Shown here piece by piece: positions 51,348-59,358 of a stretch of 64,000 nucleotides of DNA (the stretch's first letter is position 1; each line of letters begins with the position of its first letter). The position numbers and the translations under genes are program-made. The DNA is from Streptomyces sp. SLBN-31. GTDB lineage: Bacteria; Actinomycetota; Actinomycetes; Streptomycetales; Streptomycetaceae. Location of the stretch: NCBI RefSeq assembly GCF_006715395.1, contig NZ_VFNC01000001.1, forward strand, positions 1,674,001 to 1,738,000, in the 5' to 3' direction. The notes beneath the pieces were generated by a model. It searched no databases. It was not told where the DNA came from and worked only from the letters and a program-made list of their open reading frames with translations.

Positions 51348-52355
51348 ATGTCCGAGCGTCCCCCGGCGCTGTTCGCCATGACCGCCGGCAACCTGCCGCT
51401 CGTCTTCCCTCCGGAGGTGCTGGCCCGGCTGCGCGAGGCGGTGGACGTCGACCCGGACCTGATCGCCGAGGACTTCACCGAGGCGCGCGTGCGCGAGGCG
51501 CTCGCCCGCACCGAGATCCTGGTCACCGGCTGGGGCTGCCCCCGGCTGGACGCGGCCGTCCTCGACGCGGCGCCCCGGCTGCAGGCCGTCCTGCACTCGG
51601 CCGGCTCGGTCAAGGGCTTCACCACGCCCGAGGTCTGGCGGCGGGGCATCGCCGTCTCCTCGGCGGCCGACGCCAACGCCGTCCCGGTCGCCGAGTACAC
51701 CCTCGCGATGATCCTTCTGGCCGGGAAGGACGTCCTCGCCGCCAGGGAACGCCTGCGCGCCGAACGCGGCCGGCACGGCTGGGGCGTCGTCCCCGGCATC
51801 GGCAACCACGGCCGCCGCGTCGGGGTGATCGGCGCCTCCCGCATCGGCCGCCGCGTGATCGCCCTGCTGGCCCCCTTCGACCTGCGCGTCAGCCTCACCG
51901 ACCCGTACGTCACCGAGGACCGGGCGGCCGAACTCGGGGTGCCGCTCCTGCCGCTCGACGAACTGCTGCGCACCTCGGACGTCGTCACGGTCCACGCCCC
52001 CGAGACCCCGCGGACCCGCCACCTCGTCGGCCGCCGGGAACTCGCCCTGATGCCCGACGGGGCGACCCTGATCAACACCGCCCGCGGCAGCCTGGTCGAC
52101 CACGACGCCCTCGTCGAGGAAGTGCGCGCCGGGCGGCTGAGGGCCGTCCTCGACGTCACCGACCCCGAGCCGCTCCCCGCGGACTCACCCCTCTACGACC
52201 TCCCCGGCGCCTTCGTCACCCCTCACCTCGCAGGTTCCCAGGGCAACGAACTCTCCCGGCTCGGCATGACGGTCGCCGAGGAGGCCGCCCGGCTGCTGGC
52301 GGGTGAGCAGCTCGCCCATCCGGTGGATCCGGGGGCGTTGGAGCGCGAAGCCTGA
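51348..52355 (+). CDS. D-isomer-specific 2-hydroxyacid dehydrogenase
   Basis: A 335-residue NAD(P)-dependent oxidoreductase. The Rossmann motif is GVIGASRIGRRVIALL (about 159-174); the catalytic Arg and Glu lie in INTARGSLVDHDAL and DVTDPEPLP, and the histidine is in TPHLAGSQGNE. ATG is chosen because GGAGGG lies nine bases upstream. It is divergent from aldO with a shared regulatory region. It reduces or oxidises 2-hydroxy acids, in the line of glycerate or phosphoglycerate dehydrogenase; exact substrate unknown. Confidence 0.9.
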   Translation: MSERPPALFAMTAGNLPLVFPPEVLARLREAVDVDPDLIAEDFTEARVREALARTEILVTGWGCPRLDAAVLDAAPRLQAVLHSAGSVKGFTTPEVWRRGIAVSSAADANAVPVAEYTLAMILLAGKDVLAARERLRAERGRHGWGVVPGIGNHGRRVGVIGASRIGRRVIALLAPFDLRVSLTDPYVTEDRAAELGVPLLPLDELLRTSDVVTVHAPETPRTRHLVGRRELALMPDGATLINTARGSLVDHDALVEEVRAGRLRAVLDVTDPEPLPADSPLYDLPGAFVTPHLAGSQGNELSRLGMTVAEEAARLLAGEQLAHPVDPGALEREA

Positions 52356-52417
52356 GCGAGGCTGGCGAGGCTGCGGATTTCGTGGCGATGTAGCTGTGCG
52401 GCAGCGCTATCCGCAAA

Positions 52418-52450
52418 GATATGGCACTTTGGGTGCGATATCGGTAGCGT
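52418..52450 (+). promoter_or_regulatory. near-perfect 25-bp palindrome at a leaderless promoter
   Basis: GATATGGCAC (52418-52427) and GTGCGATATC (52433-52442) are complementary at nine of ten positions, with a five-base centre. TAGCGT follows at 52445-52450, eight bases before the ATG at 52459. The palindrome covers the -35 area and is a clear operator candidate for an unidentified regulator. Confidence 0.6.
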
Positions 52451-52458
52451 CCTGCCGT

Positions 52459-53121
52459 ATGACGCACGCACCGCTCCCGGAGACCGACCTCACCCGGCAC
52501 CGCCGCCTGCGCGAACAGGGCAGCCTCGACCGTGCCGACCTCGACGCCATCCTCGACGCGGGGTTCGTGTGTCACCTGGGCGTGGTGGTCGACGGCCGGC
52601 CACTGGTCGTGCCGACGGTCTACGGGCGCGACGAGCGGCAGCTCTACCTGCACGGTTCGGTAGCCAGCCGCAGCCTCGCGGGCGGCACCCCGGTGTGCGT
52701 CACCGTCACGCACGTGGACGGGCTGGTCCTCGCCCGCTCCGTCTTCGAGCACGGCGTCAACTACCGCAGCGCCATGATCCACGGCGAGGCCCGCAAGGTC
52801 ACCGACCCCGAGGAGAAGCTGGCCGGGCTGCGCCTGCTCACCGAACACGCGGCGCCCGGCCAGTGGTCGTACGCCCGCGGCCCCAACCGCAGGGAGCTCG
52901 CCGCCACCACCCTCCTCGCCCTCTCCCTCGAACAGGCCTCCGTGAAGATCCGTACCGGGGCCCCCGACGACGGCGACGGCCCCGACGCCGAGCTGGGCCT
53001 GTGGGCCGGCACCCTGCCGCTGACCCGGTCCTGGGGTGCCCCCGAGCCCGACCCGCTTCTGCCGCCCGGTCTGCCGATACCAGGACACATCGCGCGACGT
53101 GAGGGGACCCGGCACGGCTGA
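52459..53121 (+). CDS. pyridoxamine 5'-phosphate oxidase-like flavin-binding protein
   Basis: A 220-residue split-barrel flavoprotein of the PNPOx-like family (the FMN-binding type, not PdxH). HLGVVVDGRPLVVPTVYGRD and LYLHGSVASRSL are the phosphate- and flavin-contacting strands; FEHGVNYRSAMIHGEARKV follows, and the conserved RGPNRRELAATTLLAL near the C-terminus fits the nitroimidazole-reductase-like branch. Substrate unknown. The gene stands alone under a palindromic promoter. Confidence 0.85.
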   Translation: MTHAPLPETDLTRHRRLREQGSLDRADLDAILDAGFVCHLGVVVDGRPLVVPTVYGRDERQLYLHGSVASRSLAGGTPVCVTVTHVDGLVLARSVFEHGVNYRSAMIHGEARKVTDPEEKLAGLRLLTEHAAPGQWSYARGPNRRELAATTLLALSLEQASVKIRTGAPDDGDGPDAELGLWAGTLPLTRSWGAPEPDPLLPPGLPIPGHIARREGTRHG

Positions 53122-53179
53122 GCGCCGGGCGGAGGCATACGGTGGGGAGTCGAACGCCTGAGCCGGGAGGAGAGTCGGG

Positions 53180-54523
53180 ATGGGCAGCCGTACCGCACTG
53201 GTCGAGGATCTGATGGAGCGGTTTCCGCAGGTACCGCGGGAAGCCGTCTTCAAAGAGGACCTGCTGCGTGGTGGTGTGGCCTTCGACCCCTCCGCGCTGA
53301 GCGACAACGAGGGCGGCGAGGTCAAGCCGAAGTCGTACTTCATCTTCTCCTTCGACCACGGGACCCTGCCCGAGCTCGGCGAGGCCGCCCTGCGCCGGCC
53401 CCCGGAGGAGATCATCCTCACCGGCGGCCCCTACGACCTGCGCCGCACCGTCGTCTCCGTGCGCGTGAACCCGTCCTCGCCGTACCGCGTCGCCGCGAAC
53501 GACGAAGGAGTGCTCGGCCTCTACCTCGACGGCCGGCGCATCGCCGACGTCGGCGTGCCGCCCATGCCCGAGTACTACCGGCACACCCTGTCCAACGGGA
53601 AGTCGGTCATGGAGGTCGCCCCGACCATCCAGTGGGGCTACCTGATCTACCTCACCGTCTTCCGCGTCTGCCAGTACTTCGGCGCCAAGGAGGAGTGCCA
53701 GTACTGCGACATCAACCACAACTGGCGCCAGCACAAGGCGGCCGGGCGCCCGTACACGGGTGTGAAGGACGTCGAGGAGGTGCTGGAGGCCCTCGAGATC
53801 ATCGACCGGTACGACACAGCCAAGGCCTCCACCGCCTACACGCTCACCGGCGGCGCGATCACCAAGACGGTCTCCGGGCGGGACGAGGCCGACTTCTACG
53901 GCCACTACGCCAAGGCCATCGAGGAGCGCTTCCCGGGCCGCTGGATCGGCAAGGTCGTCGCGCAGGCGCTGCCCAAGGACGACGTGCAGCGGTTCAAGGA
54001 CTACGGCGTGCAGATCTACCACCCCAACTACGAGGTGTGGGACGAGTACCTGTTCAAGATGTACTGCCCGGGCAAGGAGCGGTACGTCGGCCGGGACGAG
54101 TGGCACAAGCGCATCCTGGACTCGGCGGACGTCTTCGGCGCGCGCAACGTCATCCCCAACTTCGTCGCGGGCGTGGAGATGGCCGAGCCCTTCGGCTTCA
54201 AGACGGTCGACGAGGCCATCGCCTCGACCACCGAGGGTCTGCGCTTCTTCATGTCGAACGGCATCACGCCCCGCTTCACCACCTGGTGCCCCGAGCCCAC
54301 GACGCCGCTCGGCAAGGCCAACCCGCAGGGCGCCCCGCTGGAGTACCACATCCGGCTGCTCCAGGCCTATCGCCAGACCATGGAGGACTTCGGTCTGTCC
54401 TCGCCCCCCGGTTACGGCCCGCCCGGCCCCGGCCGCGCCGTCTTCTCCGTCAGCTCCTTCATGGACAGCCTTCCGGCGCGGGAGACGGAGGGCGAGAGTG
54501 CGCAGGAGACGGCGGAGGTGTGA
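53180..54523 (+). CDS. radical SAM protein with non-canonical CX8CX2C motif
   Basis: A 447-residue radical SAM enzyme. The cluster cysteines are Cys164, Cys173 and Cys176 (FRVC, then EECQYC), spacing CX8CX2C instead of CX3CX2C. TLTGGAITKTVSG fits the glycine-rich SAM-binding strand, and WCPEPTTPLGKANPQGAPLEYHI is a later conserved block. An N-terminal domain of about 150 residues precedes the barrel, and no SPASM or B12 domain is visible. GGAGGAGAG precedes the ATG. No substrate peptide or partner enzyme is adjacent. The reaction is unknown. Confidence 0.85.
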   Translation: MGSRTALVEDLMERFPQVPREAVFKEDLLRGGVAFDPSALSDNEGGEVKPKSYFIFSFDHGTLPELGEAALRRPPEEIILTGGPYDLRRTVVSVRVNPSSPYRVAANDEGVLGLYLDGRRIADVGVPPMPEYYRHTLSNGKSVMEVAPTIQWGYLIYLTVFRVCQYFGAKEECQYCDINHNWRQHKAAGRPYTGVKDVEEVLEALEIIDRYDTAKASTAYTLTGGAITKTVSGRDEADFYGHYAKAIEERFPGRWIGKVVAQALPKDDVQRFKDYGVQIYHPNYEVWDEYLFKMYCPGKERYVGRDEWHKRILDSADVFGARNVIPNFVAGVEMAEPFGFKTVDEAIASTTEGLRFFMSNGITPRFTTWCPEPTTPLGKANPQGAPLEYHIRLLQAYRQTMEDFGLSSPPGYGPPGPGRAVFSVSSFMDSLPARETEGESAQETAEV

Positions 54524-54617
54524 GCGACCTCTGTGCACGGTGAGTCGAAGCGTGGTCTCCTTGCGTACATGAGGCCGGAGTTGTGGCCCGGCGGCGGTTC
54601 CACAGGGGTCTGTCAGG

Positions 54618-54645
54618 ACAACTGAACACAGCGCTTGTCAGTTGT
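54618..54645. promoter_or_regulatory. inverted repeat before the cellulose-binding regulator gene
   Basis: ACAACTGA (54618-54625) and TCAGTTGT (54638-54645) are exact complements separated by 12 bases, about 95 bp upstream of the gene. GGTTCCACA at 54596-54604 also recurs twice downstream of the gene. Operator or terminator of the radical SAM gene; not decided. Confidence 0.4.
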
Positions 54646-54740
54646 GAGAAAAACGTGAAAGGCTCCTGCCCTGCCGCGAGGTTCCCCCCAACTCCTTTGC
54701 CGTCATGGTGAGTTGACCTCGCTTTCAATGCAGGAGACCC

Positions 54741-56231
54741 ATGCCCGACCTGCCGACCCCGAAGGACGCCGCCGAGGCCGCGCTGTTCTCCGAGTGCTGG
54801 GACGCGGTGCTTTCCTACGCCGACCTGTGCACCGCCGGCGCCACCGCGGCCACGCAACTCGCCTCCGAGGCGTTCGCGCTCGGTATACGCGAGGTCCGCG
54901 CCACCGAGACCGGACCCGTCGCCCGAAGCACCGGCCGCCGCTCACCCCGACTCCCCATGATCCCGCTGCTGTTGACCGCCGTGCGCAGCACGGCGGCCGA
55001 CTGGGAGGAGGCCGGACAGGGCGACGACCTCGACCCCGACCTGCGCCTGTGGCTCAACTCCGAGAAGGCCACGCGCTACACCGGCCCGCCGCTGCAACGC
55101 CCGCTCGCCCTGCGCGCCCTGCGCGACCTGCAGGACGCGGACGCGACACTGCTGTGGCTCGCCGAGGTGGAGGCGCTGCCGTACTCCGTGGTGGCCCGCA
55201 GGCTCGGCCTCGACCCGGCGCTCGTCGGCGAGGAACTCACCGAGGTGCGCCGCCTGTTCCGCGACCGCTGCCACCGCGCCCACCTCGACATGCCGCTGGA
55301 CGCGAACTGCCGCAGCTACGCCCGCCTCCTCGACGCGGTCACCCGCTCGCCCGGCGCCGACATCCCCGCCGACCTCTCGCGCCACCTCGCCACCTGCGTG
55401 GAGTGCGCCGAGGCCGCCGCCTGTCTGCGCTCGCACGGCGGCGGACTTCCCACGGCCCTCGCCGGCGGCGTGATCGGCTGGGGCGGCCTCGCCTACCTCG
55501 AACGCCGCAGGCGGGCCGCCGAGGTGCGGCTCGGCGCCGGGCGCCCCGACCCGGCCGAGAGCGAGCACGGCGAGCCCAGGTCCGGCGCGGACCGGGCGCG
55601 CACCGTGCGCAACGGCCTCCTCGTCGCCGCCGTCCTGGTCTCGCTGCTCGCGCTGGCCGTGTCCCTGATGCCGTTCGGCGGCGCGAACGGCGACATCACG
55701 GCGGGCGACACCCCGTCCGACAGCAGCCCCGTGGCCGCCCCCCGGCCCTCCCCGCCGCCCGTCACCTCCTCCCCGAGCGGGTCCTCCCGGTCCCCGTCCC
55801 CGACCACGACCGTCTCCGGGACGAGGACAGGCGACGACAAGAAGCCCGACCCCGAACCCCAGGGCACCTCGTCGTCCGCCGCGGGTGGCGGCGGTGCCAC
55901 GGTGAAGGAGGCGGCCACCTGCACGGTCGGCTACGACCTGGTCAACGAGTGGCCCGACGGCTTCCAGGCCACCGTCTCCGTCACCACGACGAAGGCCCTG
56001 ACCAACTGGAGCGTCGGCTGGTCCTTCGAGGACGGCCAGCAGGTCGGCCAGATGTGGGACGCGAGCGTCGCCCAGACCGGCTCCCGGGTCACTGCCACCG
56101 CCGCCGACTACAACAAGGCCGTCCCCGCGCACGGCACGCTCTCCTTCGGTTTCCTCGCCTCCTGGAAGACCAAGAACTCGCCGCCCCACGACTTCACGCT
56201 CAACGGGCGGCCCTGCGAGAAAACCGGTTGA
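54741..56231 (+). CDS. putative transmembrane cellulose sensor: sigma-like and anti-sigma zinc-finger domains fused to extracellular CBM2
   Basis: A 496-residue protein with an unusual domain order. Residues 15-55 (YADLCTAGATAATQLASEAF) and 120-180 (RDLQDADATLLWLAEVEALP, then VVARRLGLDPALVGEELTEV) resemble sigma regions 2 and 4. Residues 190-222 form an anti-sigma zinc site, Cys190, His215-X3-Cys219-X2-Cys222 (RHLATCVEC). One transmembrane helix is at about 289-311, then a Ser/Pro/Thr linker. Residues 392-496 are a CBM2-type cellulose-binding domain with Trp404, Trp423, Trp427, Trp439 and Trp475 and a Cys394/Cys492 pair. The layout suggests a receptor that senses cellulose outside and acts on transcription inside. 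GGAG precedes the ATG. The domain reading is mine and needs a profile search. Confidence 0.75.
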   Translation: MPDLPTPKDAAEAALFSECWDAVLSYADLCTAGATAATQLASEAFALGIREVRATETGPVARSTGRRSPRLPMIPLLLTAVRSTAADWEEAGQGDDLDPDLRLWLNSEKATRYTGPPLQRPLALRALRDLQDADATLLWLAEVEALPYSVVARRLGLDPALVGEELTEVRRLFRDRCHRAHLDMPLDANCRSYARLLDAVTRSPGADIPADLSRHLATCVECAEAAACLRSHGGGLPTALAGGVIGWGGLAYLERRRRAAEVRLGAGRPDPAESEHGEPRSGADRARTVRNGLLVAAVLVSLLALAVSLMPFGGANGDITAGDTPSDSSPVAAPRPSPPPVTSSPSGSSRSPSPTTTVSGTRTGDDKKPDPEPQGTSSSAAGGGGATVKEAATCTVGYDLVNEWPDGFQATVSVTTTKALTNWSVGWSFEDGQQVGQMWDASVAQTGSRVTATAADYNKAVPAHGTLSFGFLASWKTKNSPPHDFTLNGRPCEKTG

Positions 56232-56237
56232 CGGGAC

Positions 56238-56267
56238 ACCGGCGCGGCGGGCTACTGTTGCGCCGGT
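56238..56267 (+). terminator. hairpin after the cellulose-binding regulator gene
   Basis: ACCGGCGC (56238-56245) and GCGCCGGT (56260-56267) form a perfect 8-bp stem with a 14-base loop, starting seven bases after the stop. It overlaps a possible promoter (TTGACG at 56228-56233 and TACTGT at 56253-56258, spacer 19) for the small ORF downstream. Either reading is possible. Confidence 0.5.
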
Positions 56268-56307
56268 TCCACAACGAGCCCTGAACAGGTTCCACAAGGA
56301 GCCCTGA
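56265..56307 (+). repeat. 20-bp direct repeat before the 22-codon ORF
   Basis: GGTTCCACAACGAGCCCTGA (56265-56284) and the same sequence with one change (56288-56307) are separated by three bases. GGTTCCACA also occurs at 54596. They may be paired binding sites or an RNA element between the promoter and the small ORF. Confidence 0.5.
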
Positions 56308-56333
56308 CCGGAGGAAAGAGGAGGTGTCGACCG

Positions 56334-56402
56334 ATGGCTGTCTTTGCGACGAGCGCTGCCCGCATCCAGATCATCAAGTCCACCTCCGTGGCCGCCGGCT
56401 GA
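56334..56402 (+). CDS. 22-residue small ORF upstream of rsgA
   Basis: ATG with GAGGAGG about eight bases upstream opens a 22-codon frame (MAVFATSAARI, then QIIKSTSVAAG) ending 45 bp before the rsgA start. The ribosome site is one of the best in the window, which argues for translation. The peptide is not a known toxin or RiPP precursor that I recognise. It could be a leader peptide, a small functional peptide, or a translation enhancer for rsgA. Confidence 0.45.
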   Translation: MAVFATSAARIQIIKSTSVAAG

Positions 56403-56447
56403 CCACAGCTAACCCGTCGCCGGGGCCGCCCCTGTGAAGGGTCACCC

Positions 56448-57539
56448 TTGACTTCCAGTTCTGTCTTCTCCGCGCTCGCTCCCTACGGCTGGGACGAGGC
56501 ATGGGCGGACGTGTTCGCCCCGTACGACACCGAAGGCCTGCTGCCCGGGCGCGTGCTCCGGGTCGACCGCGGTCAGTGCGACGTGGTCACCGCCGACGGG
56601 GTGCTGCGGGCCGACACCGCGTTCGTCACCCCGCACGACCCGTTGCGGGTCGTGTGCACCGGCGACTGGGTCGCCGTCGAACCCGGCGGCAACCCCCGCT
56701 ATGTGCGCGCGTATCTGCCGCGCCGCACCGCCTTCGTGCGCTCCACCTCCTCCAAGCGGTCCGAGGGGCAGATCCTCGCCGCCAACGTCGACCACGCCAT
56801 CGTCGCGGTGTCGCTGGCGGCCGAGCTCGACCTCGGGCGCATCGAGCGGTTCGTCGCCCTGGCCTGGGAGTCCGGCGCCCAGCCGCTCGTCGTCCTCACC
56901 AAGGCCGACCTCGTGCCGGACGCGGTGACGCGGGCCCACCTGGTCCAGGACGTGGAACTGTCGGCGCCCGGCGTGACCGTGCTGCCCGTCAGCGCCGTGG
57001 ACGGCGGCGGACTCGACGTCCTGCGCGCCGCCGTCGGCGACGGCACCTCCGTGCTGCTCGGGCAGTCCGGCGCGGGCAAGTCGACCCTCGCCAACGCGCT
57101 CGTCGGCGCCGACGTGATGGACGTGAAGGCCATCCGGGACGTCGACGGCAAGGGACGCCACACGACCACCACCCGCAACCTCCTCGCCCTGCCCGGCGGG
57201 GGCGTCCTGATCGACACTCCCGGACTGCGCGGCGTGGGCCTGTGGGACGCCGAGAGCGGCGTCGGGCAGGTCTTCTCCGAGATCGAGGAACTGGCCCGAC
57301 GCTGCCGCTTCCACGACTGCGCACACAGCGCCGAACCCGGCTGCGCGGTGCTGGCCGCCGTGGACGCCGGGGAACTCCAGGTACGACGACTGGACAGCTA
57401 CCGGAAGCTGGTCCGCGAGAACCAGCGGATCGTGGCCAAGACCGACGCCCGGGCCCGCGCGGAACTGCGCCGCGACTGGAAGCGCAAGCACGCGGAGGGC
57501 AGGGCGGCAATGGAACTGAAGAGGGGCCGCCGCACCTGA
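56448..57539 (+). CDS. rsgA: ribosome small-subunit-dependent GTPase A
   Basis: A 363-residue circularly permuted GTPase that aids 30S ribosome maturation. Motif order is diagnostic: G4 TKAD (151-154), then G1 GQSGAGKST (205-213), then G3 DTPG (256-259), with the zinc-finger cysteines Cys286, Cys291, His293 and Cys299 at the end. An OB-fold domain occupies the first 100 residues. The start is TTG with a GAAGGG ribosome site. The C-terminal helix is basic. Confidence 0.95.
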   Translation: MTSSSVFSALAPYGWDEAWADVFAPYDTEGLLPGRVLRVDRGQCDVVTADGVLRADTAFVTPHDPLRVVCTGDWVAVEPGGNPRYVRAYLPRRTAFVRSTSSKRSEGQILAANVDHAIVAVSLAAELDLGRIERFVALAWESGAQPLVVLTKADLVPDAVTRAHLVQDVELSAPGVTVLPVSAVDGGGLDVLRAAVGDGTSVLLGQSGAGKSTLANALVGADVMDVKAIRDVDGKGRHTTTTRNLLALPGGGVLIDTPGLRGVGLWDAESGVGQVFSEIEELARRCRFHDCAHSAEPGCAVLAAVDAGELQVRRLDSYRKLVRENQRIVAKTDARARAELRRDWKRKHAEGRAAMELKRGRRT

Positions 57540-57622
57540 GAGCCGCCGGAGGCCCAGGGCGCCGCTCCTTGGACGCGCTCTGGGCAAGCCGACGGGAGCC
57601 CGGCGTCACCGCGCGTCGAGGT

Positions 57623-57850
57623 CCTCCGACGGGCGGATGGCCGGGCGGATGGCCGGCCGGGGAGCGCCCTCGGGTAGTCGGTGGGCGGTTCGGGGCTGCC
57701 CGACGCGCGCTCGGGCCGGCGGCTGTCGGAGGCGTGCGCCTGAGAGCCCCCTCCGACGGGCGGATGCCCCATCGGGGCGCGCCGCTGCGGCGGTTGGTGG
57801 GCGGTCCGGGGGCTGCCCCGACGCGCGCTCTGGCGGGCGGAGGCGCTGCC
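57623..57850. repeat. imperfect direct duplication in the gene-free spacer before ada-alkA
   Basis: CCTCCGACGGGCGGATG occurs at 57623 and 57750, and GTGGGCGG with the following GACGCGCGCTC recurs about 116 bp apart, so a segment of roughly 110 bp is duplicated with small insertions. The whole 57540-57969 interval shows no supported gene; its open frames are G+C artefacts. The block before the Ada start is probably its promoter. Confidence 0.6.
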
Positions 57851-57969
57851 CCGTCAGGGGGCCGATGGCCGGTCAGGGGTGCGCCTCCAAAGGGCGCCCT
57901 CGCCCGGCCCGGTGTCGTGTCCGATTTCCGCCAGCCCCCGGGCGGCGCGCGGCGCAGACTGGAGGAGTG

Positions 57970-59352
57970 ATGGACGAGGACACCAGGTATGAGGCCGTGC
58001 GCAGTCGGGACGCTCGTTTCGACGGGGAGTTCTTCTTCGCCGTCGAGACGACCGGCATCTACTGCCGTCCCAGCTGCCCGGCCGTGACCCCGAGGCGCCG
58101 CAACGTCCGTTTCTTCGCGACGGCCGCCGCGGCGCAGGGCGCGGGCTTCCGGGCGTGCCGTCGCTGTCGTCCGGACGCCGTGCCGGGGTCGGCCGAGTGG
58201 AACGCTCGCGCCGACGTGGTGGGGCGCGCCATGCGGCTGATCGCGGACGGCGTCGTCGACCGCGAGGGCGTCGCAGGGCTCGCCGGGCGGCTCGGCTACA
58301 GCGCCCGGCAGGTGCAGCGGCAGCTGACCGCCGAGCTCGGGGCCGGGCCGGTCGCCCTGGCCCGGGCCCAGCGCGCGCACACCGCGCGGGTGCTGGTGCA
58401 GACGACCGAACTGCCGATCACGGAGATCGCGTTCGCCTCCGGGTTCGCCAGCGTCCGCCAGTTCAACGACACCGTCCGCGAGGTGTACGCCTCTACACCG
58501 AGCGAGCTGCGGGCCGCCGCGCCCCGGCAGCGGGGCCGGCGCCCCGCCGCGGGGATCCCGTTGCGGCTCGCGTACCGGGGGCCGTACCAGACCGGTGCCG
58601 TCTTCGACCTGCTCGCCGAGGAGGCCGTGCCCGGCGTGGAGGAGGTGGTCGGGGAGCGCGGCCGCCGCACCTACCGCCGTACCCTCCGCCTCCCGCACGG
58701 CACCGGAGCCGTCGCCGTCGACGAACGGGCGGGCGCGTCCGCGGCGGCGTCCGCGGCGCATCCCGGCGGCTGGCTGGAGGCCCGGCTGCAGCTGACCGAC
58801 CCGCGCGACCTCACCACCGCCGTCGGCCGGCTGCGCAGGCTGTTCGACCTCGACGCCGACCCGTACGCGGTCGACGAGCGGCTCGGCGCGGACCCACGGC
58901 TCGCACCCCTCGTCACCGCCCGCCGGGGCCTGCGCTCGCCGGGCGCCGCCGACGCGGACGAGGCGGCGGTACGGGCCCTGGTGGGGTCGCGGGCGAGCGA
59001 ACGGCTGGTACGGCGCTACGGCAAGGCACTGGACTCGCCCTCCGGCAGCCTCACCCACCTCTTCCCGGAGCCGGCGGTCCTCGCCGAGGCCGAACCCGAG
59101 GGCACCCTCGGCGCACTCACCGCCGCCCTCGCCGACGGCGCCCTGCGTCTCGACCCGGGCGTCGACCGCGACGAGGCGCGGACCGCACTGCTCGCCCTGC
59201 CCGGCATGGACTCCGGCACCGTCGCCGAGATCCGCACCCGCGCCCTGGGCGACCCCGACGTCGCCCCGCCCGGCCTGGACGTCCCCGACGCCTGGCGCCC
59301 CTGGCGCTCGTACGCCCTACGACACCTGCGCGCAGCAGGAGAGTTGGACTGA
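57970..59352 (+). CDS. Ada-AlkA fusion: methylphosphotriester sensor and DNA-3-methyladenine glycosylase
   Basis: A 460-residue fusion protein of the adaptive response to DNA alkylation. The N-terminus is the Ada zinc domain with Cys32, Cys36, Cys63 and Cys66; Cys32 (GIYCRPSC) is the methyl acceptor that switches the protein to an activator. An AraC-type HTH follows (about 85-175), then an AlkA glycosylase with the N-terminal AlkA fold (LRLAYRGPYQTGAVFDLL) and the helix-hairpin-helix LLALPGMDSGTVAEIRTRAL. The catalytic Asp is probably the one in PPGLDVP. GGAGGAG precedes the ATG. The ogt gene follows after six bases, so the two repair genes are one operon. Confidence 0.93.
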   Translation: MDEDTRYEAVRSRDARFDGEFFFAVETTGIYCRPSCPAVTPRRRNVRFFATAAAAQGAGFRACRRCRPDAVPGSAEWNARADVVGRAMRLIADGVVDREGVAGLAGRLGYSARQVQRQLTAELGAGPVALARAQRAHTARVLVQTTELPITEIAFASGFASVRQFNDTVREVYASTPSELRAAAPRQRGRRPAAGIPLRLAYRGPYQTGAVFDLLAEEAVPGVEEVVGERGRRTYRRTLRLPHGTGAVAVDERAGASAAASAAHPGGWLEARLQLTDPRDLTTAVGRLRRLFDLDADPYAVDERLGADPRLAPLVTARRGLRSPGAADADEAAVRALVGSRASERLVRRYGKALDSPSGSLTHLFPEPAVLAEAEPEGTLGALTAALADGALRLDPGVDRDEARTALLALPGMDSGTVAEIRTRALGDPDVAPPGLDVPDAWRPWRSYALRHLRAAGELD

Positions 59353-59358
59353 ACCGCG

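Noticed and set aside
56334..56402. 22-codon ORF as a RiPP precursor for the radical SAM enzyme
   Set aside because: The genes are separated by the cellulose-binding regulator and 1.8 kb; the radical SAM protein lacks the SPASM and RRE domains of RiPP enzymes; the peptide lacks a core pattern.
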